Source of the DNA: Lutibacter sp.
Lineage (GTDB): Bacteria > Bacteroidota > Bacteroidia > Flavobacteriales > Flavobacteriaceae
Length of the DNA stretch: 64,000 nucleotides
Assembly (NCBI RefSeq): GCF_030692605.1
Contig: NZ_JAUYUD010000085.1
Coordinates: forward strand, 1-64,000
Direction of reading: 5' to 3'
Under the pieces are notes generated by a model that searched no databases, was not told the DNA's origin, and worked only from the letters and a program-made list of their open reading frames with translations. Each line of letters starts with the position of its first letter. Position 1 is the stretch's first letter. The position numbers and the translations under genes were made by a program. This document shows positions 9,478-18,866 of this stretch, one piece after another.

Positions 9478-10617
9478 ATGGCAGGCATATATATCCATAT
9501 TCCTTTTTGCAAACAGGCTTGTTATTACTGCGATTTCCATTTTTCCACTTCGTTAAAGAATAAAAATGGCATGCTTAACGCCATTAAAGCTGAACTTTTA
9601 ATGAGGAAATTGGAATTTGAAAGTGAAATAGTTGAGTCAATTTATTTAGGCGGAGGAACACCATCTATACTAACGATTGACGAATTAAGATTGCTGATTG
9701 CTACTATTTATGAAAATTATAATGTTTCAAAAAATGCTGAAATAACATTGGAAGCCAATCCAGACGATTTAACCGCTGATAAAATAAAAGCATTATCCCA
9801 TTTACCAATAAATAGGTTAAGCATTGGAATTCAATCTTTTTTTGAAGATGATTTAAAATTTATGAATAGGGCACATAATGCCCAAGAATCAAAAAAATGT
9901 TTAACAGAAGCCATCAAGTATTTCGATAATATTACCATCGATTTAATTTATGGCGTTCCAAATATGACGAATGAAAAATGGCTCGAAAATTTAAAAATTG
10001 CATTTGAATATAACGTGCCACATATTTCGAGTTACGCTTTAACAGTTGAAGAAAAAACAGCTTTACATAATTTTATATTGAAAGGAAAAGTTTCCCCATT
10101 GGATGAAAATGTAACATTTGAACATTTTAATATTTTAGTTGAAGAAACTGAAAAACAAGGTTTTGTACAGTATGAAATATCTAATTTTGGGAAACCCAAT
10201 TATTTTTCAAAACACAATACTTCATATTGGTTAGGTGAAAAATATATTGGAATTGGGCCATCTGCACATTCCTTTAACAGAATGGAAAGGGCTTGGAATA
10301 TTTCTAATAACGCTAAATATATGGAAGCTATTGAAAAAAATAAATTACCATTAGAAGTTGAAAAACTCACTTTAAATAATAATTTTAATGAGTGTATTAT
10401 GACTGGACTTAGAACTATTTGGGGGATTTCATACCAAAAAATTGAAACAGAATTTGGAGCGTGTTATTTACAACAATTAAAAGAAAATGCGCAGCCCTTT
10501 ATTGAAAAAGGATTGTTAGAAGTTCAAATGCATTCTTTTTCAAGTAGCACTTTAGTTACCACTAAAAAAGGCAAATTTTTAGCTGATGGAATTGCAAGTG
10601 ATTTGTTTATAATTTAA
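9478..10617 (+). CDS. hemW: HemW-type radical SAM protein (heme chaperone)
   Basis: It is a radical SAM protein of the coproporphyrinogen III oxidase-like group. The 4Fe-4S cysteines are in CKQACYYCDFHF near residue 11, the SAM-contact region is LGGGTPSIL, and the 379-residue length matches HemW. HemN itself is longer (about 450 residues) and has a distinct N terminus, so heme trafficking rather than the oxidase step is likelier. The next gene starts 10 bases on. Confidence 0.88.
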   Translation: MAGIYIHIPFCKQACYYCDFHFSTSLKNKNGMLNAIKAELLMRKLEFESEIVESIYLGGGTPSILTIDELRLLIATIYENYNVSKNAEITLEANPDDLTADKIKALSHLPINRLSIGIQSFFEDDLKFMNRAHNAQESKKCLTEAIKYFDNITIDLIYGVPNMTNEKWLENLKIAFEYNVPHISSYALTVEEKTALHNFILKGKVSPLDENVTFEHFNILVEETEKQGFVQYEISNFGKPNYFSKHNTSYWLGEKYIGIGPSAHSFNRMERAWNISNNAKYMEAIEKNKLPLEVEKLTLNNNFNECIMTGLRTIWGISYQKIETEFGACYLQQLKENAQPFIEKGLLEVQMHSFSSSTLVTTKKGKFLADGIASDLFII

Positions 10618-10627
10618 TTTTTGAATA

Positions 10628-10990
10628 ATGAACATCGAAGAATTTAGAGAATATTGTTTGTCAAAAAAATATGTAACGGAATGTTTTCCTTTTGATGAAA
10701 AAACCTTAGTGTTTAAAGTGGCTGGAAAAATGTTTGCGCTTTCCGGTTTAGAACATCAGCCTGCTACAGTTAATTTAAAATGTGATCCGGAAAGAGCTGT
10801 AGAGCTAAGAGAAGAATACAGTGATATCATTGAGGGATTTCATATGAGCAAAATTCATTGGAACACCATAACTATTGAAGGAGGTTTGTCAAATAAATTA
10901 ATTATAGAATTAATAGACCATTCTTATAATTTGGTTGTAAAAGGAATGACTAAAAAAATGCAAAAAGAATTGGGTTTTTTATGGTGCTGA
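10628..10990 (+). CDS. MmcQ/YjbR family protein
   Basis: A 120-residue protein of the MmcQ/YjbR family: N-terminal MNIEEFREYCLSKKYVTECFPFDEKT-type helix and strand, central GKMFALSGL and KCDPERAVELREEY, and a C-terminal helical HSYNLVVKGM. The fold resembles double-wing DNA-binding proteins, but a molecular role is not established. Its start follows hemW by 10 bases, so the pair probably forms one transcript. Confidence 0.8.
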   Translation: MNIEEFREYCLSKKYVTECFPFDEKTLVFKVAGKMFALSGLEHQPATVNLKCDPERAVELREEYSDIIEGFHMSKIHWNTITIEGGLSNKLIIELIDHSYNLVVKGMTKKMQKELGFLWC

Positions 10991-11154
10991 AAGGTTAAAG
11001 GTAAAAGTTTAAAGGTGAAAAGTAAAAGGTAAAAGTCTAAGAATAGAAATTCCCCTCTTGAGAGGGGTTAGGGGGTGTGTTTACTACGACTAAGACTTTT
11101 TTAACCCATTTCTTTTTTTTTCTTTCCTCTTTCCTCTTTTTTGGAATATGGAAT
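10991..11154. repeat. AG-rich direct repeats and a CCCCTC/GAGGGG palindrome
   Basis: The 164-base gap between converging genes holds short reiterations of 'aaaggtaaaag' (10990-11036). These are followed by one unpaired copy, in reverse orientation, of the GC-rich palindrome family (11048-11075, CCCCTC-TTGA-GAGGGG then TTAGGGGG), and a C/T-rich tract. No gene is visible. Confidence 0.7.
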
Positions 11155-12000
11155 TTATAACTGCTTTTTTCTAAAATCTGAAGGAGTGATTCCTTTAATA
11201 GATTTAAATTTACGGTTAAAATTGGCTAAATTGTTAAATCCAGATTTGTAAGAAACTTCTGTAATATTTAAGTCGTTGTTTTTGGTAAGTAATTTACAAG
11301 CACTACCAATTCTAATATCAATTAAAAAATTTACAAATGTTTTATTGGTACGCTGTTTAAAATACCTGCAAAACGCATTGGGAGTCATATTTGCAATATT
11401 TGAAACATCTTGAAGTGTAATTTCTTTATGATAATTGTTCATGGTATATTGAAAAATATCACTCATTCTTTTTCCTTCATCACCATTATATTTTTTTAAA
11501 TTAATTAGGGAGGAAAGCGTTCTACGCTCACTATCGGCAATTAAATTCAATAGTTCTAAGAATGAAATAAATTGATCGTATTTTGTTAACTCGTTAATTT
11601 TTGCAATTTGGTAAGTTAAGGTAGATCTATTCGAAATTACTTCAAAACCAAGACCAATGTCATTAAAAAAGGATTGAAAATGTTGAAATTCGGGTAAATT
11701 AAAAAATACTTCGCCAAATGAATTTTTTGTAAAAAATAATGATATCATCTGAGTTTCTTCAACAAACGTATAGTCTCTTTTAAAAATGTGGGGTAGGTTT
11801 TCGCCTATTACAAAAACGTCATTTTCTTTAAATTCGCCAATGCAATCTCCGATAAAATAGGTGCCTTCACCTTTAAGAATTGCACAAATCTGAATTTCAT
11901 CATGCTGATGTAATTTTTCGTAAAACGAATCGCCAATATATTCTTGAACGTATAAGGTTACGTTTGCTGGCTTTGGAATTTTAAATGGTAATACCTTCAT
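11155..12000 (-). CDS. AraC-family transcriptional regulator
   Basis: A 281-residue regulator. The N-terminal cupin sensor (around HQHDEIQICAILKGEGTYF, residue 33) would bind a small ligand. The C-terminal 100 residues carry two helix-turn-helix units: LQDVSNIANMTPNAFCRYF and ITEVSYKSGFNNLANFNRKF, ending in the family signature GITPSDFRK. It is divergent from the hydroxyproline-type gene cluster across a 137-base gap. By position it probably senses a substrate or intermediate of that pathway and controls it; this is inference. Confidence 0.88.
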   Translation of the reverse strand: MKVLPFKIPKPANVTLYVQEYIGDSFYEKLHQHDEIQICAILKGEGTYFIGDCIGEFKENDVFVIGENLPHIFKRDYTFVEETQMISLFFTKNSFGEVFFNLPEFQHFQSFFNDIGLGFEVISNRSTLTYQIAKINELTKYDQFISFLELLNLIADSERRTLSSLINLKKYNGDEGKRMSDIFQYTMNNYHKEITLQDVSNIANMTPNAFCRYFKQRTNKTFVNFLIDIRIGSACKLLTKNNDLNITEVSYKSGFNNLANFNRKFKSIKGITPSDFRKKQL

Positions 12001-12113
12001 TTTAATAATATTTAAATCAATATTATTCTATTATTTTGTAAAAGTATAATAAATAAGGTAATATAATACTACTAATTGTTAAAAAATCAGAACGATAGCC
12101 ATTAAACTTATTC

Positions 12114-12121
12114 TAAATTTG
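12114..12121 (+). promoter_or_regulatory. Candidate -7 element for the hydroxyproline cluster
   Basis: TAAATTTG matches the Bacteroidota -7 consensus TAnnTTTG and ends 16 bases before the start of the first gene. No clear TTG at the right distance is present, which would fit a promoter needing the divergent AraC activator. Confidence 0.4.
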
Positions 12122-12137
12122 TTAAAAGTACATTATT

Positions 12138-13052
12138 ATGAGCATACTATGGGAGGGTGTAATGCCAGCGGTTACTACAAAATTTACGAAAAGTGATGAA
12201 TTAGATATACCAAATTTTGAAATTAATATACGAGCGCAAATAGCGGCAGGAGTTAATGGAATAGTTCTTGGGGGAACATTGGGTGAAGCAAGTACATTAA
12301 CAAATCTTGAAAAAAGGACACTTATTTTAAAAACGATTGAACTAGTGGAAGGTAAAATTCCTGTAATTATAAACATTGCGGAACAATCTACTAAAAGTGC
12401 AATTGAAGCTGCTAAAAATGCTCAAGAATATGGAGCTAATGGTTTAATGTTATTACCACCAATGCGCTATAAAGCAGATGCACACGAAACCGTAACATAT
12501 TTTAAAAGAGTTTCTGAATCTACAAATCTACCAATTATGATTTATAACAATCCGGTAGATTATGGTATTGAGGTTACCTTAGACATGTTTGCAGCATTGG
12601 AAGAGTGCGAAAACATTCAAGCTGTTAAAGAATCTACTAGAGATATTTCAAATATTACCAGAATGAGAAATCGTTTTGGCAACCGTTTTAAAATTTTATG
12701 TGGGGTAGATACACTAGCCTTAGAAAGTTTAATAATGGGGGCAGATGGTTGGGTTGCCGGGTTGGTTTGTGCTTTTCCTGCCGAAACCGTTGCTATTTAT
12801 AAATTAGCAAAAGCAGGAAAAATAAAAGAGGCAATTGCAATAAATAGCTGGTTTTTACCATTGTTAGAGTTAGATATAAACACTAAATTAGTGCAAAATA
12901 TTAAATTGGCAGAAGTTGCTACTGGTATTGGAACCGAAAATGTTCGAGAGCCACGTTTGCCATTAATTGGTAAGGAAAGATCGCATGTTTTGTCAATTAT
13001 TGAGAGAAGTTTAAAAACCAGACCAATACTACCAAACTATAAAAATTTGTAG
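12138..13052 (+). CDS. DapA/NanA-family lyase, probably 1-pyrroline-4-hydroxy-2-carboxylate deaminase
   Basis: A TIM-barrel class I aldolase-family protein of 304 residues. The Schiff-base lysine is in QAVKESTRDIS and the catalytic Tyr in MIYNNPVDYG; the DapA signature is altered to GGTLGEASTLT. In hydroxyproline catabolism a DapA homologue deaminates and dehydrates the D-hydroxyproline oxidation product to alpha-ketoglutaric semialdehyde. The gene opens a cluster containing the epimerase, the oxidising flavoenzyme and the semialdehyde dehydrogenase, so that role fits better than lysine synthesis. Substrate assignment is from context. Confidence 0.78.
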   Translation: MSILWEGVMPAVTTKFTKSDELDIPNFEINIRAQIAAGVNGIVLGGTLGEASTLTNLEKRTLILKTIELVEGKIPVIINIAEQSTKSAIEAAKNAQEYGANGLMLLPPMRYKADAHETVTYFKRVSESTNLPIMIYNNPVDYGIEVTLDMFAALEECENIQAVKESTRDISNITRMRNRFGNRFKILCGVDTLALESLIMGADGWVAGLVCAFPAETVAIYKLAKAGKIKEAIAINSWFLPLLELDINTKLVQNIKLAEVATGIGTENVREPRLPLIGKERSHVLSIIERSLKTRPILPNYKNL

Positions 13053-13067
13053 TTTTTAAATTTGGGT

Positions 13068-13135
13068 GTTACCGCAAGCGGTCGTGCTTTTGGCTTTATC
13101 TTTTTACTATGTAAAAAGGATATCGCCGCAATCAC
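13068..13135 (-). repeat. Dispersed intergenic repeat (family R), copy 1
   Basis: Reverse-oriented copy of a repeat whose forward form runs GCGTTAG..GATTGAAG.GG, ATCCTTTTT, AAAAAGATATAGCGG, CCCGACC, GGTAACGC. It lies between the first two genes of the hydroxyproline cluster. Copies also lie at 38241-38322, 42701-42735, 42898-42992 and 46988-47075. Confidence 0.75.
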
Positions 13136-13218
13136 TATCACAATACAAGTTAAAAGAATGATTTAATTGTCATAATAGAGCGTTAATTTTAATATACATC
13201 CGTAATAAATATCAAATT

Positions 13219-14376
13219 ATGAAAAGAAGAAACTTTGTAAAACTAGGTGGTGCACTAGCTGGTAGTTCTCTAATTCCTATAAATGCCTACTCTTTAGGAA
13301 ACGGATTAAATAAGGAAACGGCAGGAAATCAAATCGATTTTATTTATGATGGGATTAGATTATCTCCGATTGAATATACCCAATTGTTGTTGAGGTTGGT
13401 TGATGAAGGAAAAGTAAAGACTGATGATTACTCTAATGGTGGGGTTGTAGAAGAATTAGAAGAAAGTTTTGCTAAACAGTTAGGAAAGGAGGCTGCTGTT
13501 TTTATGCCCACGGGTACTTTAGCCAACCATATAGCAGTGCGAGAATTGGCTAAAGAAAGACGAAAGATAATTGTTCAGGAGCAAAGTCATTTATACAACG
13601 ATTCAGGAGATTGCTGTCAAACACTAAGTAACCTAAACTTAATTCCTTTAGGAAAGGATACTGCAAATTTTACCATTAATGAAGTTGAACAAGTAATTAC
13701 CAAAATTCAATCTGGAAGAGTAGAAACACATGTTGGGGCAATAGTGATAGAATCACCAGTGAGACGAAAAAACGATGTTATGTTTGGAATTGATAATATT
13801 AAGACTATTGCTTCGTATGCTCAAAAAAACAATATCAAAATGCACATGGACGGTGCTCGTTTATTCGTGGAGGCAGCACATACAGGAGTTAAGCCAGAGC
13901 TCTATAGTCAATATTTTGACACAATATATACTTCAATGTATAAATGCTTTAACTCCCCTTCTGGTGCAATTTTGGCGGGTTCAAAAGAATTCACTGAAAA
14001 TCTTTTTCATACCAGGAGAATGTTCGGTGCAGGTTTACCGGCTTCATGGCCATTTGCAGCGATTGCTTTACATTATGCCGATTATTTTGAACATGAATAT
14101 AAAAAAAGCTGGGATAATGCGCAGTTATTTTTTGAGGAAGTCACAGCGGATGAGCGTTTCAAATTAGAAAAATATGAGAATGGAACACATATGGTGCGTT
14201 TAAATATTAACCATTCTAATCTTAAAGGATTTATTGCCAAATTGAAAGAACATAATATATTTTTAACATCACCTGATGACAAAGGTGTTACGTTGAAAAT
14301 TAATCCTACAATTAATAAAGAAGACCCCAAAGAATTAGCCTCGGTTTTTATTAAGTGTTTAAACCAAACCAATTAA
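13219..14376 (+). CDS. Exported threonine-aldolase-like PLP enzyme with Tat-type signal
   Basis: A 385-residue fold-type I PLP enzyme of the beta-eliminating lyase / low-specificity threonine aldolase group. The N terminus MKRRNFVKLGGALAGSSLI looks like a Tat signal (RRNF followed by a hydrophobic stretch), which is unusual for this family. Family features include FMPTGTLANHIAV, the cofactor Asp in MDGARLFVEAA and the PLP lysine in SMYKCFNSPSGAI. The cluster context suggests action on a hydroxy-amino acid. Export with PLP bound would require Tat, consistent with the signal. Substrate unknown. Confidence 0.72.
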   Translation: MKRRNFVKLGGALAGSSLIPINAYSLGNGLNKETAGNQIDFIYDGIRLSPIEYTQLLLRLVDEGKVKTDDYSNGGVVEELEESFAKQLGKEAAVFMPTGTLANHIAVRELAKERRKIIVQEQSHLYNDSGDCCQTLSNLNLIPLGKDTANFTINEVEQVITKIQSGRVETHVGAIVIESPVRRKNDVMFGIDNIKTIASYAQKNNIKMHMDGARLFVEAAHTGVKPELYSQYFDTIYTSMYKCFNSPSGAILAGSKEFTENLFHTRRMFGAGLPASWPFAAIALHYADYFEHEYKKSWDNAQLFFEEVTADERFKLEKYENGTHMVRLNINHSNLKGFIAKLKEHNIFLTSPDDKGVTLKINPTINKEDPKELASVFIKCLNQTN

Positions 14377-14476
14377 TACTAAAGACAACAATAACTAAAA
14401 AATATTTTGAGATTCAATAAAATGTTTTAAAAATAAAAATTTTAAAAACCTGATAAAACGAATAGAAGAACAACAC

Positions 14477-16060
14477 ATGATTACAGGGAAAAATTACATA
14501 GGAAATTTATTATCATCCATAGGAAATACAACTTATAAAACATTTAATCCACAAACAAATACCGAAAATGGCGTTCTATTTCATGAAGCATCAGGTATAG
14601 AAATTGAACAAGCAATTGAATTAGCTTCTGAAGCATTTGTAACATTTAGAGATGTTTCAGGAACGAAAAAAGCTGAATTTTTAAATGAAATAGCCAATGA
14701 AATAGAAGGCTTAGGAGATGAGTTAATTAAAACGTATTGTTTAGAATCTGGTTTGCCCGAAGGTAGAGCCATAGGAGAAAGAGGAAGGACAGTTTTTCAA
14801 TTAAGATCGTTCGCTAATTTGGTAAAAGAAGGCTCTTGGGTTGAAGCAACTATTGATACTGCCGATTTAAACCGACAACCAATTCCAAAAGTAGACATTC
14901 GTAAAATGTTAATACCACTTGGGCCAGTGGTGGTTTTTGGAGCAAGTAATTTTCCGTTAGCCTATTCAACTGCAGGAGGTGATACTGCTGCGGCATTTGC
15001 AGCGGGCTGTCCAGTAATCGTAAAATCGCATCCAATGCATGCTGGAACAGGTGAATTAGTTGCTTTTGCAATTATAAAGGCAGCTTCAAAAACAGGAATG
15101 CCAAATGGCGTTTTTTCGAATTTAAATAGTAGTGGCATTGAAGTTGGAGCAAAATTAGTAAAACACTCAGGCATAAAGGCAGTTGGATTTACAGGAAGTA
15201 TTCGTGGAGGTAGAGCCCTTTATGATATGGCTTCACAACGAGAAGAACCAATTCCAGTTTTTGCCGAAATGGGAAGTGTTAATCCAGTAATAATTTTACC
15301 AGAAGCAGCCAAAAGTAAGGGTGCTGAATGGGCAAAAACCTATGCGGGTTCAATTACATTAGGATCCGGACAGTTTTGTACAAATCCAGGTTTAATTTTA
15401 GGAATAAAAGGGAATGAATTAATAAATTTCATTGAAGTTTTATCTGAAGAAATTGTGAAAATAGAACCAACCTGTATGCTTCATCCTAACATTATTAGTG
15501 CTTATGAAATACATAAAGCAAAAATGTTAGCTCAAAAAGGATTACAAACAACCGCAACTTTTGAAAAAGAAGTTCCAAAAAATTATGGTCGTCAGGCAAT
15601 TACAACTGTTGAAGGTATTACGTTTTTAAAAAATACAAATTTGCATCAAGAAGTTTTTGGGCCTTTTTCCATGATAGTTCAATGTGAAAACGTAGCTCAA
15701 TTAGAAGAAATTATTTCAAAATTAGAAGGGCAATTAACAGGTACTATTTTAGGAGAGAATGATGAGGTTAAAAAATACACCAAAGTTGTAAGTGCACTTC
15801 AAAATAGAGTTGGACGCATTATTTTTAATGGGGTGCCAACAGGAGTAGAAGTTTGTGCTGCCATGGTTCACGGTGGACCTTATCCTGCTTCAACCGATAG
15901 CAGATTTACGGCTGTTGGAACTGAATCTATTAAACGTTGGGTTAGACCTTTTAGTTTTCAAAGTTGGCCAAATGAGTTGCTTCCAAACGAATTAAAAAAT
16001 GAAAACCCACTTGGAATTTCAAGAGTTGTTGATGGCAAAATAACGACTCACAAACTATAA
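14477..16060 (+). CDS. Alpha-ketoglutaric semialdehyde (2,5-dioxovalerate) dehydrogenase
   Basis: An NAD(P)-dependent aldehyde dehydrogenase of 527 residues. The catalytic Cys is in GSGQFCTNPGL, the general-base Glu in VFAEMGSVNP, and the cofactor region is VVFGASNFPLAYSTAGGDT. The length and the KGSA-specific context (FPLAYS, AEMGSVNP) match the 2,5-dioxovalerate dehydrogenase subgroup. It would oxidise the product of the DapA-family deaminase to 2-oxoglutarate, the final step of hydroxyproline breakdown. The next gene starts 13 bases on. Confidence 0.88.
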   Translation: MITGKNYIGNLLSSIGNTTYKTFNPQTNTENGVLFHEASGIEIEQAIELASEAFVTFRDVSGTKKAEFLNEIANEIEGLGDELIKTYCLESGLPEGRAIGERGRTVFQLRSFANLVKEGSWVEATIDTADLNRQPIPKVDIRKMLIPLGPVVVFGASNFPLAYSTAGGDTAAAFAAGCPVIVKSHPMHAGTGELVAFAIIKAASKTGMPNGVFSNLNSSGIEVGAKLVKHSGIKAVGFTGSIRGGRALYDMASQREEPIPVFAEMGSVNPVIILPEAAKSKGAEWAKTYAGSITLGSGQFCTNPGLILGIKGNELINFIEVLSEEIVKIEPTCMLHPNIISAYEIHKAKMLAQKGLQTTATFEKEVPKNYGRQAITTVEGITFLKNTNLHQEVFGPFSMIVQCENVAQLEEIISKLEGQLTGTILGENDEVKKYTKVVSALQNRVGRIIFNGVPTGVEVCAAMVHGGPYPASTDSRFTAVGTESIKRWVRPFSFQSWPNELLPNELKNENPLGISRVVDGKITTHKL

Positions 16061-16073
16061 AAAAAACTCGCTT

Positions 16074-17795
16074 ATGAATTATTTAAAATCGTTTCTACTA
16101 CTAGGTTTCATTTTAATAATAAGTTGTAATTCAAAAGATAATTCATCAGAAGAGTTAACGAAAATTATTGCAATTATTGAAAATCATGAAGGTTATAATA
16201 AAAAGGAATATCCTTTAGGGTTATTTACAAAGGAATATTATAAAAATGAAGCTGATTTTGCACAAAGTCAACTAAATGAGTTGAGCGAAATTAAACTGGA
16301 TAATTTATCAGAATCCGAACAAATTACGTTGGAGTTATTGCAATTTACGTTACAAGAAACAATTGATTTTTATAAGTTTGAGGCCTATTTGAATCCACTG
16401 TTATCAGATGCTGGTTTTCATACAAGTTTACCTTATGAAGTACGAAATTTTTCTACCCATAAACAATATGTAGATTATTTAAATAAATTAAATGCCATTC
16501 CTACATTTGTTTCTCAGCACATAGCGTTAATTCGTGAAGGATTGGAGAAAGGAATTTCACAACCTAAAATAATTTTCAACAATTTTGAAGATACTTATAA
16601 TAGTCAAATTATTGAAAATTTTGAGGATAGTTTTTATTATTCACCATTTAAAAATATGCCTTCTATTATTTCTGTTCAACAAAAAGACTCGTTGTTAATG
16701 GCTGCTAAAATTGCCGTTGAAACCAATGTTATTCCACAGTTTAAAGTCATCAAATATTTTTTTGAGAATGAATATTTTGTAAAAACTAGAGCAACAGGAG
16801 GTGTTTCTAATCAGACTAATGGTAATGAATATTACCAAAACCGAGTAAATTATTATACAACTTCAACTATTTCAGCCGAGGAAGTGCATCAAATTGGCTT
16901 AAAAGAAGTTGCACGAATTAAAGCAGAAATGCAAAAAATAATCGACACATTAAATTTTAAAGGGTCATTTGAAAATTTTTTAGCTTTTTTAAGAACTGAT
17001 GAACAGTTCTACGCAAAAACAGGAGATGAATTGTTAAAAGAAGCTCGAAATATTTCTAAAAAAATTGATGCTCAATTACCAAAATATTTTATCACATTAC
17101 CTCGTAAACCTTATGGTGTTGCTCCAGTACCTGAAGTTATTGCTCCAAAATACACTGGAGGAAGATACAATCCACCAGGAGATAATAGTACAGAACCGGG
17201 GTATTATTGGGTAAATACTTATAATTTAAAAAGCAGACCACTTTATATTTTACCTTCATTAACATTGCACGAAGCCGTTCCCGGACATCATTTGCAAATG
17301 AGTTTGAATAGTGAATTAGGTGATGAAATTCCTAAATTTAGACGCAATTTATATTTATCTGCGTATGGAGAAGGCTGGGGATTGTACTCAGAATTTTTAG
17401 GTAATGATATGGGAATTTACACAACACTTTATGAAAATTTCGGAAAATATACCTACGAGATGTGGCGAGCCTGTAGATTGGTTGTTGATACCGGAATTCA
17501 TGTTAAAAATTGGACACGAGAACAAGCAGTAGAATATTTAAAATCTAATACAGCGTTATCTCTTCACGAAGTTAATACTGAAATTGATCGTTATATTTCT
17601 TGGCCTGGACAAGCATTATCGTACAAAATTGGAGAATTAAAAATTCGAGAACTTCGAAAATTAGCTGAAAAAGAATTAGGCGAAAAATTCGATATTCGTC
17701 AATTTCACGAAATTATTTTAGAACAAGGTACTGTTACGTTGGCCATTTTAGAAAAAAGAATTCATAACTATATTGAAAAAACAAAAAATGGGTAG
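16074..17795 (+). CDS. DUF885 metallopeptidase-like lipoprotein
   Basis: A 573-residue protein with a lipoprotein signal (hydrophobic residues 5-18, lipobox LIISC). Its HEAVPGHHLQM motif near residue 399 carries the HExxxGHH-type zinc site characteristic of DUF885 proteins. Downstream YGEGWGLYSEFLG and the C-terminal PGQALSYKIGELKI blocks confirm the family. Some members are implicated in peptide hydrolysis. It probably works at the envelope, and its stop overlaps the epimerase start, linking it to hydroxyproline peptide use. Exact substrate unknown. Confidence 0.85.
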   Translation: MNYLKSFLLLGFILIISCNSKDNSSEELTKIIAIIENHEGYNKKEYPLGLFTKEYYKNEADFAQSQLNELSEIKLDNLSESEQITLELLQFTLQETIDFYKFEAYLNPLLSDAGFHTSLPYEVRNFSTHKQYVDYLNKLNAIPTFVSQHIALIREGLEKGISQPKIIFNNFEDTYNSQIIENFEDSFYYSPFKNMPSIISVQQKDSLLMAAKIAVETNVIPQFKVIKYFFENEYFVKTRATGGVSNQTNGNEYYQNRVNYYTTSTISAEEVHQIGLKEVARIKAEMQKIIDTLNFKGSFENFLAFLRTDEQFYAKTGDELLKEARNISKKIDAQLPKYFITLPRKPYGVAPVPEVIAPKYTGGRYNPPGDNSTEPGYYWVNTYNLKSRPLYILPSLTLHEAVPGHHLQMSLNSELGDEIPKFRRNLYLSAYGEGWGLYSEFLGNDMGIYTTLYENFGKYTYEMWRACRLVVDTGIHVKNWTREQAVEYLKSNTALSLHEVNTEIDRYISWPGQALSYKIGELKIRELRKLAEKELGEKFDIRQFHEIILEQGTVTLAILEKRIHNYIEKTKNG

Positions 17796-18798
17796 AGAAA
17801 CTTTTTTTTGTATTGATGCCCATACTTGTGGAAATCCGGTTCGTGTAGTAACTGGTGGAGGTCCAAATTTAGTTGGTGCAACTATGAGTGAAAAACGACA
17901 ACACTTCTTAAAAGAATTTGATTGGATTCGAAAAGGATTGATGTTTGAGCCTAGGGGGCACGATATGATGAGCGGGAGCATTTTATTTCCGCCACATAAC
18001 AAGGAAAATGATTTTTCTATTTTATTTATTGAAACTTCCGGTTGTTTGCCAATGTGTGGTCACGGAACTATTGGGACAATAACAATTGCAATAGAAGAAG
18101 GTTTGATAATTCCAAAAATTCCTGGAAAAATAAAAATGGAAGCACCAGCTGGACTTGTCCAAATTGAATACCAACAAACAGGCAAAAAAGTAGATTGGGT
18201 TAAATTAACCAATGTAAAATCCTATTTGGCAGCTGAAAATTTAACCGTTGAATGTCCAGAATTGGGTGAACTAACTTTCGATGTTGCTTACGGAGGAAAT
18301 TATTACGCCATTGTTGATCCACAAAAAAACTTTAGTGGGGTTCACAATTTCAGGGCAAGTAAATTAGTACAATATTCACAAGTTATCAGAACACTTATCA
18401 ATGAAAAATATCCAAATATGTTTATTCATCCTGAAAATGACACTATTAGAGCTGTGAGTCATATTATGTGGACAGGAAATCCAATTGATCCAACTTCTTC
18501 TGGAAGAAATGCTGTTTTTTATGGTGACAAAGCCATAGATCGATCGCCTTGCGGCACAGGAACATCGGCGCGAATGGCACAATTGTATGCGAAAGGCAAA
18601 TTAAAACTTGGAGAAGAATTTATCCATGAAAGTTTTATTGGCTCTAAATTTATTGGAAAAATAGTAGAAGAAACAATCTTGGATAATAAAATAGCTATAA
18701 TTCCAAGTATTCAAGGCTGGGCAAAAATATATGGATATAATACCATCATTATTGATGAGGAAGATGATCCTTATGCACACGGATTTCAAGTATTATAA
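17788..18798 (+). CDS. 4-hydroxyproline 2-epimerase
   Basis: A proline-racemase-family enzyme of 336 residues that converts trans-4-hydroxy-L-proline to cis-4-hydroxy-D-proline. Both catalytic cysteines are present: CLPMCGHGTIGT and SPCGTGTSARMA. The Cys/Cys pair marks racemases and epimerases; the trans-3-hydroxyproline dehydratases have Thr at the second site. I chose the ATG at 17788, which overlaps the DUF885 gene by 8 bases; a TTG at 17773 is also open. The FFCIDAHTCGNPVRVV start is typical. Proline racemase activity is the alternative. Confidence 0.88.
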   Translation: MGRETFFCIDAHTCGNPVRVVTGGGPNLVGATMSEKRQHFLKEFDWIRKGLMFEPRGHDMMSGSILFPPHNKENDFSILFIETSGCLPMCGHGTIGTITIAIEEGLIIPKIPGKIKMEAPAGLVQIEYQQTGKKVDWVKLTNVKSYLAAENLTVECPELGELTFDVAYGGNYYAIVDPQKNFSGVHNFRASKLVQYSQVIRTLINEKYPNMFIHPENDTIRAVSHIMWTGNPIDPTSSGRNAVFYGDKAIDRSPCGTGTSARMAQLYAKGKLKLGEEFIHESFIGSKFIGKIVEETILDNKIAIIPSIQGWAKIYGYNTIIIDEEDDPYAHGFQVL

Positions 18799-18866
18799 AT
18801 AGATAAGATTGAAAGTTAGAAAGTTGAAAAGTCAAATAAATAATTATACGATTAAATAAGAAAAAA

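Noticed and set aside
10990-11036. Tandem 'aaaggtaaaag' stretch as a CRISPR or VNTR
   Set aside because: Units are short and irregular, with no spacers; it is simple AG-rich sequence.
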